NCBI GenBank assembly: GCA_016720935.1
Contig: JADKJP010000007.1
Coordinates: 310,001-374,000, forward strand
Length of the DNA: 64,000 nucleotides
Direction of reading: 5' to 3'
Origin: Bacteroidota bacterium
GTDB lineage: Bacteria; Bacteroidota; Bacteroidia; AKYH767-A; 2013-40CM-41-45
Every line of letters starts with the position of its first letter. The stretch's first letter is position 1. Shown here piece after piece: positions 17,244 to 25,801 of the stretch. The notes beneath the pieces are model-generated. The model searched no databases. It was not told the origin of the DNA and saw only the letters and a program-made list of their open reading frames with translations. The position numbers and the translations under genes are program-made.

Positions 17244-17780
17244 ATGAATACAAATTTCAAACAAAGACTAGCCAAAGTAAAATGCTTCATTTTTGATGTG
17301 GACGGTGTACTCACCAACGGCTCCTTATTTGTGATGCCTGCGGAATTAATCCGTGTCATGAATATCCGCGATGGTTATGCTTTGCATGAAGCAGTGAAAG
17401 CAAGATATAAAGTTTGTATCATTTCCGGAGGTAAATCAGAATCCGTCAGAAGTCGTCTGAACAATCTCGGGGTCACCGATATTTACCTTGGAGTAGATAA
17501 CAAAAAAGAGAAGCTCGATGAAATCCTCGATGCTTATGATTTACAATTGGACGAAATTCTTTACATGGGCGATGATCTTCCGGATTATCAGGTGATGCAA
17601 TTGATTGGTGTTCCTACTTGTCCTCAGGATGCTGCGCCGGAGATCCGGGAACTGAGTGTTTATATTTCTCCATATAAAGGTGGTGACGGGTGCGTACGGG
17701 ATGTGGTTGAGCAAGTTATGCGCTTGCATGGTAACTGGCCATTTCAAAACATTCCTGACAACAATTCTTCCGCTGGATAA
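17244..17780 (+). CDS. kdsC: KDO-8-phosphate phosphatase KdsC (HAD family)
   Basis: 178 residues, capless C0-type HAD phosphatase: motif I FDVDGVLTNG near residue 18, motif II IISGGKS near 61, the conserved KxxKLDEIL, and motif III GDDLPDYQVM near 112. It hydrolyses 3-deoxy-D-manno-octulosonate 8-phosphate in lipopolysaccharide core synthesis, in the cytoplasm, usually as a tetramer. The family normally carries a C-terminal GG...V motif, seen here as KGGDGCVRDV. A weak -7 box, TATACTTG (17231-17238), lies between the foldback element and the start, so the element sits in the promoter region of this gene. Confidence 0.9.
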   Translation: MNTNFKQRLAKVKCFIFDVDGVLTNGSLFVMPAELIRVMNIRDGYALHEAVKARYKVCIISGGKSESVRSRLNNLGVTDIYLGVDNKKEKLDEILDAYDLQLDEILYMGDDLPDYQVMQLIGVPTCPQDAAPEIRELSVYISPYKGGDGCVRDVVEQVMRLHGNWPFQNIPDNNSSAG

Positions 17781-17857
17781 AAGAAATTGTCTGTACTATT
17801 CGTTCCGATACAAAGCATCCATCCCTTTATTCCGGTATTCAATTTAGTGAACACATA

Positions 17858-18772
17858 ATGTATCTATTCAGATTAGTTCGTTTCCCGAATCTTTTAATGA
17901 TTGCACTGACTCAATTCCTGGTGAGGTACTGCATCATTATTCCGGCTTTTCAAACTGAATTTAATATCACCGATGAATTCCCTCAGCATTTGTCGAAGTT
18001 AGATTTTTCCCTGCTTGTCATTTCAACTTTACTTATTGCAGCTGCCGGCAATATCATCAATGATGTATTTGATATCACAGCTGATGAGGTCAACAAGCCC
18101 GGAAAAATTATCGTTGGAAAAAAAATCAGTGCCCAAAGCGCCCAATTACTTTACTTTATACTAAGCGGTTTTGGAATCGTCATTGGTGCTTATCTCGCAT
18201 GCAAAATTGATCATCCGATGATGGCATTGGTACAGGTCTTTGCTGCAGCTTCACTGTGGATGTATTCTGCCTATTACAAACGCAGAATTCTATCAGGGAA
18301 CCTGCTGATCTCCTTTTTAAGTGCACTTTCCTTATTGATAGTAGGTTTATATGAACCTGAATTTTACAGGAACTTCGTCTACCTTTTGTTCTATTCTGGT
18401 TTCGCATTCACAGTCTCTTTGACGCGTGAATTAATTAAAGACATGGAGGATGTGGATGGTGATGAAATTGCACAGTATAAAACACTTCCGGTTCGATTCG
18501 GTGTAAAAAAGACGAAAGGGGTAATTTATTTGAGCATCCTTTTCAATGCCGCAATAATCTATCTCGTATTCAGTACATTTTTTAGGAATAATAATGTCAT
18601 CAATTTCTGGTGGCTGTTAACGATGTTCCTCGTCCCATTTCTTGCCTTATCCTATCTGATTTATTCTGCGGAAGAAAAAAAGGATTTTTACTATGCCAGC
18701 TTGTTTACCAAATTTATTATGCTTGCCGGTATCCTTACAATGATTCCATTTTACGTATACTTTTTGGCCTGA
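17858..18772 (+). CDS. UbiA-family prenyltransferase
   Basis: 304 residues with eight to nine membrane helices. The two Asp-rich motifs that bind prenyl diphosphate through Mg are visible: NDVFDITADEVNKP near residue 67 and DMEDVDGD near 194. This form, with VNKP after the first motif, is closest to the geranylgeranylglycerol-phosphate/chlorophyll-synthase-like branch often found in Bacteroidota next to maf and kdsC. It transfers a prenyl chain in the inner membrane; the acceptor is not known from sequence. Confidence 0.85.
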   Translation: MYLFRLVRFPNLLMIALTQFLVRYCIIIPAFQTEFNITDEFPQHLSKLDFSLLVISTLLIAAAGNIINDVFDITADEVNKPGKIIVGKKISAQSAQLLYFILSGFGIVIGAYLACKIDHPMMALVQVFAAASLWMYSAYYKRRILSGNLLISFLSALSLLIVGLYEPEFYRNFVYLLFYSGFAFTVSLTRELIKDMEDVDGDEIAQYKTLPVRFGVKKTKGVIYLSILFNAAIIYLVFSTFFRNNNVINFWWLLTMFLVPFLALSYLIYSAEEKKDFYYASLFTKFIMLAGILTMIPFYVYFLA

Positions 18773-18905
18773 AAAATTGTACACAATACCTCTTTGGTAA
18801 AGAATTTGGTTCGGTTGAAAAATTCAGAATTTCTTTCCGTTCTTTAAGCATGATTTAATTCGGACCTGCTGTGGTCTATAAACAAACAACACCTTCAAGC
18901 TTAAT

Positions 18906-19577
18906 ATGCATTTAATTTTAGGCTCCGGATCGCCCAGACGAAAACAACTGTTGGAAGGCATGGGATTCTCACCTGAGATTAGGGTGAAAGACATCGCGGA
19001 AGATTTTCCTGCAGGACTCACCAAAGAGAATATCGCTATCTACCTTTCAAAACATAAAGCCACTGCTTATGTAAATGAATTGAAAGATCAGGATGTATTG
19101 CTTACAGCGGATACTATTGTCTGGTGTGAAAATGAATTATTGGGTAAACCGGTGAACAGAACAGATGCTATTCGCATGCTGAGTAAACTGCAGGGACGTG
19201 ACCACCAGGTGTATACTGGTGTGAGTATTCTCTCAAAGAACTCCTCTGTTGATTTCTTTGATGAAACTACTGTATGGTTCAAATCCCTTTCAGAATCCGA
19301 AATCTCCTCTTATGTGGATCATTACCAGCCCTTTGATAAGGCAGGAGCATATGGTGCACAGGATTGTTTGCCACACGGAATGAACCCTTGTTCGGAAGAA
19401 GAATTAAAATTTTTAGAACAGATTGGACAAGCTGATTTATTTGAACGTTCTCTTGCAATAGACCCTTCAAAATCGATTGCCATCATAGATCGGATTTCAG
19501 GCAGTTATTTCAATGTGATGGGTTTGCCAATAGTTAAGGTATGGAAAGAATTACAAAAATTCATTCCAAAATCTTAG
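18906..19577 (+). CDS. maf: Maf-family nucleotide pyrophosphatase
   Basis: 223 residues. GSGSPRRKQLL at the N-terminus, TADTIV with GKP in the middle and the end GSYFNVMGLPIVKV are the Maf signature. Maf proteins hydrolyse non-canonical or modified nucleoside triphosphates (dTTP/UTP class) in the cytoplasm. Between AYGAQ and the ISGSYFN segment about 40 extra residues (DCLPHGMNPCSEEE ... AIIDR) are present compared with typical 190-residue Maf, making this one longer. The start ATG at 18906 immediately precedes the family motif. Confidence 0.88.
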   Translation: MHLILGSGSPRRKQLLEGMGFSPEIRVKDIAEDFPAGLTKENIAIYLSKHKATAYVNELKDQDVLLTADTIVWCENELLGKPVNRTDAIRMLSKLQGRDHQVYTGVSILSKNSSVDFFDETTVWFKSLSESEISSYVDHYQPFDKAGAYGAQDCLPHGMNPCSEEELKFLEQIGQADLFERSLAIDPSKSIAIIDRISGSYFNVMGLPIVKVWKELQKFIPKS

Positions 19578-19620
19578 ACACATTTGGTGATTAATAAAGA
19601 TCTTCAAACGAAGAAAAAAG

Positions 19621-20547
19621 ATGATGAATCCCAAAGCCCAGATGCGAACAGCATATTTAAAAATGCATGCAGCGATTTTCCTTTGGGGATTCACCGGGCT
19701 TCTTGGTAAACTGATTAACCTGAACGAAGGACTTCTGGTCTGGTACAGGATGCTGATCAGCAGTATTGCGATAGCGCTATTGATGTTGTACAGGAGAAAT
19801 TTTCCCTCATTAAAAAGAAAAGAACTCATTCGTATTGGAAGCATCGGATTTTTAGTAATGCTTCATTGGGTTGCATTTTACGGATCGATAAAACTTTCGA
19901 GTATCAGTGTCGCGATGGTCTGTCTGTCATCGATTGCGCTTTTTGCTTCCATCATTGAACCGCTGGTAAACAAAACAAGATTTGATTATGTAGATATCAT
20001 TTTTAGTCTTTTCGCCCTGGTTGGAATCGCTACCATCTACAATTCGGACCTGAGTGCTTCGGCAGGAATTATTGTCGGTATCATCAGTGCATTGCTTAGT
20101 GCGACATTTTCCACCCTGAATAAACGTATTGCCGGACATTACGAGGCATTAACCATTAGTCTGATCGAATTAACAAGCGGGTTTCTGCTACTTACTCTAC
20201 TGCTTCCCCTCTACCTTGCTATTCAACCGACAACACATTATCTCCCCGATTTTTCAGATTCTATTTATCTGCTGATACTTTCTCTTTTCTGTACCGTTCT
20301 CACCTGGATATTATCATTGGATGCGCTCAGAAAAGTTTCTGCATTCACCATGGGATTGGCCTTGAACCTTGAACCGGTGTATGGGATTATACTCGCTGTT
20401 TTGTTTGCCGGTGAAGGAAAAATTCTCAACAGTGGCTTTTACCTTGGTGCGGTTATTATCATGATCACAGTGATTCTGCATACGATTTACAAATTCAGAA
20501 AAGCGTCAAAAATAAAAATTGAAGACTCCAATCCCCTCTTACCATGA
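19621..20547 (+). CDS. EamA/DMT-family transporter
   Basis: 308 residues with ten membrane helices arranged as two EamA repeats; the first begins HAAIFLWGFTGLLGKL and the second LLSATFSTLNKRIAG, and the end of the second repeat has the typical ALNLEPVYGIILAVLFAGE. These inner-membrane proteins export or import small metabolites; substrate unknown. Two adjacent ATG codons (19621 and 19624) are possible starts. Its stop overlaps the start of the thioesterase gene (ATGA), implying coupled translation. Confidence 0.88.
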   Translation: MMNPKAQMRTAYLKMHAAIFLWGFTGLLGKLINLNEGLLVWYRMLISSIAIALLMLYRRNFPSLKRKELIRIGSIGFLVMLHWVAFYGSIKLSSISVAMVCLSSIALFASIIEPLVNKTRFDYVDIIFSLFALVGIATIYNSDLSASAGIIVGIISALLSATFSTLNKRIAGHYEALTISLIELTSGFLLLTLLLPLYLAIQPTTHYLPDFSDSIYLLILSLFCTVLTWILSLDALRKVSAFTMGLALNLEPVYGIILAVLFAGEGKILNSGFYLGAVIIMITVILHTIYKFRKASKIKIEDSNPLLP

Positions 20548-20981
20548 AAGAGTATAAAAAATCACTTGACCTTCGTTGGTCGGATCTTGACCCCAATTAT
20601 CATTTGAGACATTCTGTTTACTATGATTTAGCAGCCCAGATCCGAACTTCATTTTTAGAAGAACATGGATTGACAATTCGTCAACTGCAGGAATTGTATC
20701 TCGGGCCGGTACTGTTCAGGGAAGAAGGTGTCTTTCGCAGGGAAATTCGTTTCGGAGAAAAAACAAGTATCAATCTTCAATTGCTAAAACTCAACAAAGA
20801 TTACTCACGGTTTTCATTCCGACATGAAATCGTAAAAGAAGACGGCACTCATTGTGCTTTCATCACAGTGGATGGTGCATGGATAAATACCAAAACCAGA
20901 AAACTCACTGCACCACCTGATCTTGGAAAGGATATGATTAATGATGTTCCGAAAGCGGAGGGGTTTGAGTGGATTGACTAG
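20544..20981 (+). CDS. Acyl-CoA thioesterase, hotdog fold (4HBT/YbgC-like)
   Basis: 145 residues. The N-terminal strand with RWSDLDPNYHLRHSVYYDL is the 4-hydroxybenzoyl-CoA thioesterase-type active-site region (xxDxDxxxHxxxxxY), with the catalytic Asp and His/Tyr positions present. It should hydrolyse acyl-CoA thioesters in the cytoplasm. It overlaps the transporter gene by 4 bases and is followed by the tandem-repeat region. Confidence 0.82.
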   Translation: MKEYKKSLDLRWSDLDPNYHLRHSVYYDLAAQIRTSFLEEHGLTIRQLQELYLGPVLFREEGVFRREIRFGEKTSINLQLLKLNKDYSRFSFRHEIVKEDGTHCAFITVDGAWINTKTRKLTAPPDLGKDMINDVPKAEGFEWID

Positions 20982-20985
20982 CGGT

Positions 20986-21080
20986 TTTTAGTGGTTAGTG
21001 CTGAGTGCTTAGTGCTTAGTGGTTGGTGGTTGGTGCCTGTTGGAATTTTTCGTCCCTCGTCCCTTTCGTCCCTCGTCCCT
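20986..21080 (+). repeat. Short degenerate and tandem repeats behind the thioesterase gene
   Basis: Two different runs. First, heptamer-like units of the type TTAGTGG/TTAGTGC/TTGGTGG from about 20986 to 21036. Second, two perfect tandem copies of the 16-mer TTCGTCCCTCGTCCCT at 21049-21064 and 21065-21080. The region has no coding capacity and its base skew (G/T-rich then C/T-rich) differs from its surroundings. Confidence 0.8.
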
Positions 21081-21082
21081 AT

Positions 21083-21126
21083 AAATAAAAGAGGCTGCCC
21101 TTTTATAAGGACAGCCTCTTTTATTT
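21083..21126. terminator. Bidirectional terminator between convergent genes
   Basis: 15-bp stem AAATAAAAGAGGCTG (21083-21097) with CAGCCTCTTTTATTT (21112-21126), A-rich on one side and T-rich on the other. It serves the thioesterase side and the minus-strand T9SS gene. Confidence 0.88.
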
Positions 21127-21141
21127 TAATTCGGTGATTGA

Positions 21142-23391
21142 TTAGAATTTCACCAGTTTATTTACGGCTTTGATACCATTAGATTCAACATGAATCAGGT
21201 AAGTACCAGCACTCAGTTTTTGAGCATTCACCATTTCGTGGTTAACGCCTTTGCTTACATAAGTTGTATTGGAATAAACCTGGCGTCCCATCATGTCAAT
21301 GATTTGGATTGAAGTTTTTCCATAAACTGCTGCATTGATCTGGATGTCGATCGTAGATGCATCTTTTTGGTAGCTGTAAACCGCCAATTGAGAAGCATTG
21401 ATTTCTGCGATACCTACACCGGTACAGTTTGGATCTGATGGATCCAATACGTTAACAGCAACTGAAGTTCCGCTGTAAGTACAGTTAGGATCAAGATTCA
21501 AATCCTGAAGGAATGTCGGAGGATTAGTGTTTGCAACCGCATTACCGAACACAACAGGAGTCCAGTAGTATACTCCGTATGGAATCAGGGAACCAATGAA
21601 CTGACCATCGTTGATGATAGAACGTGTAGAAGTTCCGTTGGAATAATTGAACACATAAGAAGTAACGATACTTGGATCATTGAGAGGATCAGTTGATCCG
21701 GAGATATCAGCAGTAGTAATTACCCAGCTTTCACCGGCATAATCACCTTCTGTAGGAGCAACCATACCTGTAGCTGTGAAAATAGCTGTATCGCCATCAC
21801 AAATAGCTGTGTCGCTTACTGAAGTAGCTCCAGGAGTGATTGAAGGATCACTGCAAGTTACATTGAGACCGGTACAAGTCGGAGACAGTGGATCATAAAC
21901 ATGCAAAGGAACTGAAGTTCCAACATAAGTACAGTTTGGATCAAGTGTAAGGTCACCCAGGAATACAGGAGTACCTGCACTCGCCTGAACTGCGTTACCG
22001 AATACTACAGGAGTCCAGTAGTACAAACCGTAAGGAACCTGGCCGCCAATGAGTGCAGCATCGTTAGTGAAAGTACGAGTTGCAGTTGCCGGTGCAGGGA
22101 AAGTAAAGCGGTAAGAAGCGATCAATGAAGGATCATTGAGAGGATCAGTTGTACCGGAAATGTCAGCAGAAGAAATTACCCAGCTCACACCGGAGAAGTC
22201 ACCTGTAGTAGGAGCAACAACACCTGTAGCGGTGAATGTAGCTGTCTCATTATCACAAACTGAAGTATCAGAACCTACTACAGTTACACCCGGAGAAATG
22301 GAAGGATCGCTGCAGGCAATTGTTGGGATGTTTACCCATTTGTAAATACCATCCGTTACAGGATCAGCAGTAAAACCACCTGTCCACATGTGGATAGAAT
22401 CTGAAATACCAAGAGCAGTACGCTGATCAGCAACTTCAATATCAGTCCAGGTTAAACCACCATCAGCACTGTAAGAAGAACCGATGAAGCCGGTAGCAGC
22501 ACCTGTAGAAACCAAAGTTGATTGAGTTCCAGGAACCCATTTAACATCAGATCCAAAGAAATTTCCTACAGGAGTAGCTGCAGTCCATGTTGAACCACCA
22601 TCGTGAGTAACTTTCATGGTGTTAACACCGGTTGTGCTGTTGTACAAACGTGCAATACCATCAAGATTTGTATAGAAGCAAAGGTCAATCGCGCTGCTTG
22701 CAGGAACAGTAATTCCTGTAGAAGCTACAGTCCAGTTCTGACCTCTGTCTACTGAACGGAAAACACGACCTTGGTTTGTGTCAAACCAGATGGTATCGCC
22801 CATTACAACATAATGTCCAACGATAGCATATTCACCGTTCTGTGCAGGAGCAATATTCGCTCCCGGTACAGGAATCCAGGTCGCACCACCATCAGAGGTT
22901 GTGTAAATTTCAAAATCAGAAGGATTAGGGTCTCCTATTGCAAAACCATTGTCTGCATCGTAGAAGTGAACGATGTCAGGGAAAGAGTTCGCATCGAAAA
23001 TAGCGCCACCACCTTGTTGAGTCCAGTTAGCACCACCATCAGTAGTTTTCCAGATACCACCACCTGCACCGGCAGTTGCATCATAGAACATTGCCCAGGC
23101 TGTATCTGCATTGAGACCGAAAATCATGGACCAATCATAATCCGTTGAAAGTGGAACGTTTCCAGCTGTCCATGTACTTCCATCAGTAGTTCTGGAAAAA
23201 TCAGTGCGGTTCGCGCCACCACCTGAACCATCGTAAGTGGAAATCCAGGCGATGTTTGAATCCACTACGCTGATGTAACGCACTCCGGATGAAACCGGAA
23301 TCAAGCCAGTAGATTGGCTAAGCCAAGTGTACTGGGCAGAAGCACCGAGGCTTACCAAAAATAAGGCAGCAATCAGTAATTGTCTTTTCAT
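21142..23391 (-). CDS. Secreted BNR/YCF48-like protein with duplicated domain and T9SS type A sorting domain
   Basis: 749 residues. Signal peptide MKRQLLIAALFLVSLGASAQ. Residues 21-355 contain repeated Asp-box/YCF48-like segments (KTTDGGANWTQ, TTSDGGATWIP, RSVDRGQNWTV, DGGSTWTAA, ADGGLTWTDI), which suggest a beta-propeller. Then two tandem copies of a domain of about 150 residues, each starting CSDPSI(S/T)PG and containing ADISG(T/S)TDPLNDPS and YYWTPVVFGNAV, ending in a Cys-Thr-Gly segment. The last 80 residues (LAVYSYQKDASTIDIQI ... GTYLIHVESNGIKAVNKLVKF) form the T9SS sorting domain. Exported to the cell surface or medium; role unknown. Confidence 0.88.
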   Translation of the reverse strand: MKRQLLIAALFLVSLGASAQYTWLSQSTGLIPVSSGVRYISVVDSNIAWISTYDGSGGGANRTDFSRTTDGSTWTAGNVPLSTDYDWSMIFGLNADTAWAMFYDATAGAGGGIWKTTDGGANWTQQGGGAIFDANSFPDIVHFYDADNGFAIGDPNPSDFEIYTTSDGGATWIPVPGANIAPAQNGEYAIVGHYVVMGDTIWFDTNQGRVFRSVDRGQNWTVASTGITVPASSAIDLCFYTNLDGIARLYNSTTGVNTMKVTHDGGSTWTAATPVGNFFGSDVKWVPGTQSTLVSTGAATGFIGSSYSADGGLTWTDIEVADQRTALGISDSIHMWTGGFTADPVTDGIYKWVNIPTIACSDPSISPGVTVVGSDTSVCDNETATFTATGVVAPTTGDFSGVSWVISSADISGTTDPLNDPSLIASYRFTFPAPATATRTFTNDAALIGGQVPYGLYYWTPVVFGNAVQASAGTPVFLGDLTLDPNCTYVGTSVPLHVYDPLSPTCTGLNVTCSDPSITPGATSVSDTAICDGDTAIFTATGMVAPTEGDYAGESWVITTADISGSTDPLNDPSIVTSYVFNYSNGTSTRSIINDGQFIGSLIPYGVYYWTPVVFGNAVANTNPPTFLQDLNLDPNCTYSGTSVAVNVLDPSDPNCTGVGIAEINASQLAVYSYQKDASTIDIQINAAVYGKTSIQIIDMMGRQVYSNTTYVSKGVNHEMVNAQKLSAGTYLIHVESNGIKAVNKLVKF

Positions 23392-23899
23392 GCTAATTTT
23401 AGTTTAAATGAGTTGAGAATTTGGTGCAAAATTAAGAGATTTTCTGGTATTTGGAAGGCGAAATACTTTAATTACAGAATGCTGACAATGAAATTTTCAG
23501 ATGAATTTTTATCAGTTCATAAAAAGTTAAATGGCCTGATTTTATGAGAAAAACACAAGATTTTTTAAAGAAGAATTCAAATTGATAAAAAAAATCAAAA
23601 TTGACCAGATAAAGTCCTTCCATCGGGACTCAAATTCAATCCGGCAAACCCAGAATTTAGACAAGTTTGTAATGCACTCTGCTATGTTGCAATACAATCC
23701 AATCAGCTATGTTCCAATAGCGGATATAAAATTCCCGGAAAAGCAACATTACTCTTAATCCTTTCTAAATCAATTTAGAAATTGAAAAGAATTTTTGAAA
23801 ACAGAGATGACATAATTGGTTTTGTTGAATGATATTCATCACATTCAGAAAATACTTTCATGTCTAAATTTACAGGAATAAATATTCTATAGTCCTCCT
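23392..23899. other. 508-base gene-free stretch
   Basis: AT-rich, stops in all frames. It holds the likely promoter of the minus-strand T9SS gene, an imperfect direct repeat (GCTATGTTGCAATA at 23681-23694 and GCTATGTTCCAATA at 23706-23719, 13 of 14 matching) and a small palindrome CTAAATCAATTTAG near 23767-23780. I see no RNA gene or coding remnant. Confidence 0.6.
23427..23434 (-). promoter_or_regulatory. -7 promoter box for minus-strand T9SS gene
   Basis: On the minus strand TAATTTTG matches TAnnTTTG, 35 bases before the ATG at 23391. Confidence 0.5.
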
Positions 23900-24112
23900 A
23901 TGAAATCCAAATCTGATCTAACAAAAGAACTCAACAGAAATTATAACCTTAAGGAAAAAATCCTTCTTGAAATCGGCAGCCATTATTATAATCACATGGC
24001 TATAAAGGATGGCTCATCTCTTAATTTTGCCAATGAGAAATCTGAATTACTGAAAAAACTGAATGAGAAGATTTCAGAACTGGAGAAGGATTTCATCAAC
24101 GCGAGTCATTGA
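23900..24112 (+). CDS. Small hypothetical helical protein
   Basis: 70 residues, rich in Lys, Glu and Leu, with heptad-like spacing (LLKKLNEKISELEKDF) that suggests a coiled coil. No signal peptide, membrane segment or recognised domain. The ATG follows a pyrimidine-rich CCTCCT, not a purine-rich ribosome site. It stands alone on the plus strand between the T9SS gene and the M16 pair. The composition looks coding, but I cannot assign a family. Confidence 0.5.
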   Translation: MKSKSDLTKELNRNYNLKEKILLEIGSHYYNHMAIKDGSSLNFANEKSELLKKLNEKISELEKDFINASH

Positions 24113-24179
24113 ATCCTGTCATCCATAACGATTAGTGGTTCTTATCGATGCGGAAAACTATACTTCCCGCCATTTCCTT

Positions 24180-24314
24180 TTAAATTGCTTTTAATTGCTG
24201 TTTACTCAACGTTGATTCCGGAATGGATTTCTTTACAATCACTCGGTAATCAAACTTGATTTCTATTTCAGGTTTTTCTGTTTCTTGCCCAGTCTCTTCT
24301 TTCTGCCAAAACAT
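24180..24314 (-). CDS. Possible 44-residue small protein
   Basis: A minus-strand frame from ATG (24314-24312) to TAA (24182-24180) gives a charged 44-residue peptide with a beta-strand-like central part (PEIEIKFDYRVIVKKSIPES). Composition looks protein-like rather than random, but there is no recognised domain, no clear promoter and no neighbour to support it. It could also be a gene remnant. Confidence 0.25.
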   Translation of the reverse strand: MFWQKEETGQETEKPEIEIKFDYRVIVKKSIPESTLSKQQLKAI

Positions 24315-24402
24315 GCATAAGATTTGATCGATTTCTTAAATTTTCTTAAGGAAATCGGATCAAATGTTATTTACCCTAATTTCCCCCGATAAACAAAAAC
24401 CT

Positions 24403-25782
24403 ATGAGCAAAACAAAATTCCCGCTGATGCTGCTTGGATGGCTGTTGGTTTCAAATTTTACCAAAGCACAAAGCGAAAAATTACCATCAAATTTTTTCAT
24501 GTCAAAATTAGACAATGGACTAGAAATGCTGGTGATTGAAGACCGGACTGTACCTCTCGCGACAATTGAGATTTGTACGCGAAACGGTAGTTACACAGAA
24601 CCACCTGAATACAATGGCCTGTCACATCTTTACGAGCACATGTTCTTTAAAGCAAACAAAGATTATCCTTCCCAGGAAAAATTCCTTGAGCGAATTAAAG
24701 AACTTGGAATTGTATTTAACGGGACAACTTCCAACGAACGTGTAAATTACTTTATCACTCTTGGAAATTACAACCTGAAACCCGGACTTGAATTCATCAA
24801 CTCCGCGATTCGTTACCCTCTGTTTGATCAGGAGGAAATGAAAAAAGAAAATGTTGTAGTAGACGGAGAATTTCAACGCAATGAATCCAACCCGGTTTTC
24901 TTCCTGGTGGATGAACTAAATTATAAAATGTGGGGAGACCACTACTGCAGGAAGAACCCGATTGGAGACCATGCGATCATCCGTTCAGCAACTCCGGAGA
25001 AAATGAAAGTGATCCAGAACAAATTTTATCATCCTAATAATTCCATTCTGTGTGTTGCAGGAGATGTGGATCACGTAGAAGTTTTTAACCAGATAAAAGA
25101 AATATTCGGCAGCTGGCCTGCATCCGCTGTTGATCCGTTCAAAAGATGGCCTATTCCTGAATTCTATCCAATGGTTGATCAAAACAACTTTGTTGTGATC
25201 AATGAAAATGCAAAGTCACCATTCATCATCGGAGGTTACCAGGGACCTGATACTCGTAACGACGTAGCCGCTACCTATGCAGCTGATGTATTCTCCACAA
25301 TATTAAATCTCAAAACATCCGCATTACAAAAAGCCCTTGTCGAAAGCGGACTTGCATTTAATGTTAGTCTGAATTATCAGACGTGCAAATTCACAGGACC
25401 TATCCAGATTTTCATGGTTCCAAATCCGGCACGTATTAAAGAAGCTGTAAAAGTATTGCAGGATGAAATAAAAAAATGGGATACTGACGCATATTTTACC
25501 GATGAACAGCTGAACACCGCGAAATCGCAATTGGAAATTTCTGACGCATTCGGCAAAGAAAAGACTTCCGATTTTGTTCACACTGTTACCTATTGGTGGG
25601 CCTCCGCCAGCATTGGTTATTATACCAATTACAATGAAAATGTCAGGAAAGTCACCCGGGAAGATATCAAATCCTATGTGCGTAAGTACATTCAGAAACA
25701 ACCATCAGCCTGGGGCGTTTTAGTTGACCCGAAAACAAAATCGGCTATGAACATTGATGAAACCATTTTTGAACAAAAATGA
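24403..25782 (+). CDS. M16 zinc peptidase, catalytic subunit type
   Basis: 459 residues. Signal peptide (KFPLMLLGWLLVSNFTKAQ), so periplasmic. The inverted zinc motif HxxEH is His75-Leu-Tyr-Glu78-His79 and the third ligand fits Glu156 in ENVVVDGE, giving the family spacing. The C-terminal half is the second, non-metal M16 domain. It degrades or processes peptides, probably together with the M16 homologue encoded 19 bases downstream. An upstream in-frame ATG at 24364 is less likely because it would precede the signal peptide. Confidence 0.9.
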   Translation: MSKTKFPLMLLGWLLVSNFTKAQSEKLPSNFFMSKLDNGLEMLVIEDRTVPLATIEICTRNGSYTEPPEYNGLSHLYEHMFFKANKDYPSQEKFLERIKELGIVFNGTTSNERVNYFITLGNYNLKPGLEFINSAIRYPLFDQEEMKKENVVVDGEFQRNESNPVFFLVDELNYKMWGDHYCRKNPIGDHAIIRSATPEKMKVIQNKFYHPNNSILCVAGDVDHVEVFNQIKEIFGSWPASAVDPFKRWPIPEFYPMVDQNNFVVINENAKSPFIIGGYQGPDTRNDVAATYAADVFSTILNLKTSALQKALVESGLAFNVSLNYQTCKFTGPIQIFMVPNPARIKEAVKVLQDEIKKWDTDAYFTDEQLNTAKSQLEISDAFGKEKTSDFVHTVTYWWASASIGYYTNYNENVRKVTREDIKSYVRKYIQKQPSAWGVLVDPKTKSAMNIDETIFEQK

Positions 25783-25801
25783 TCTAAAACAAAAACAGAA
25801 A

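Noticed and set aside
20986..21080. Possible CRISPR or attachment-site repeat
   Set aside because: Units are 7-16 bases, degenerate and without spacers of constant length; no cas genes or integrase are nearby.
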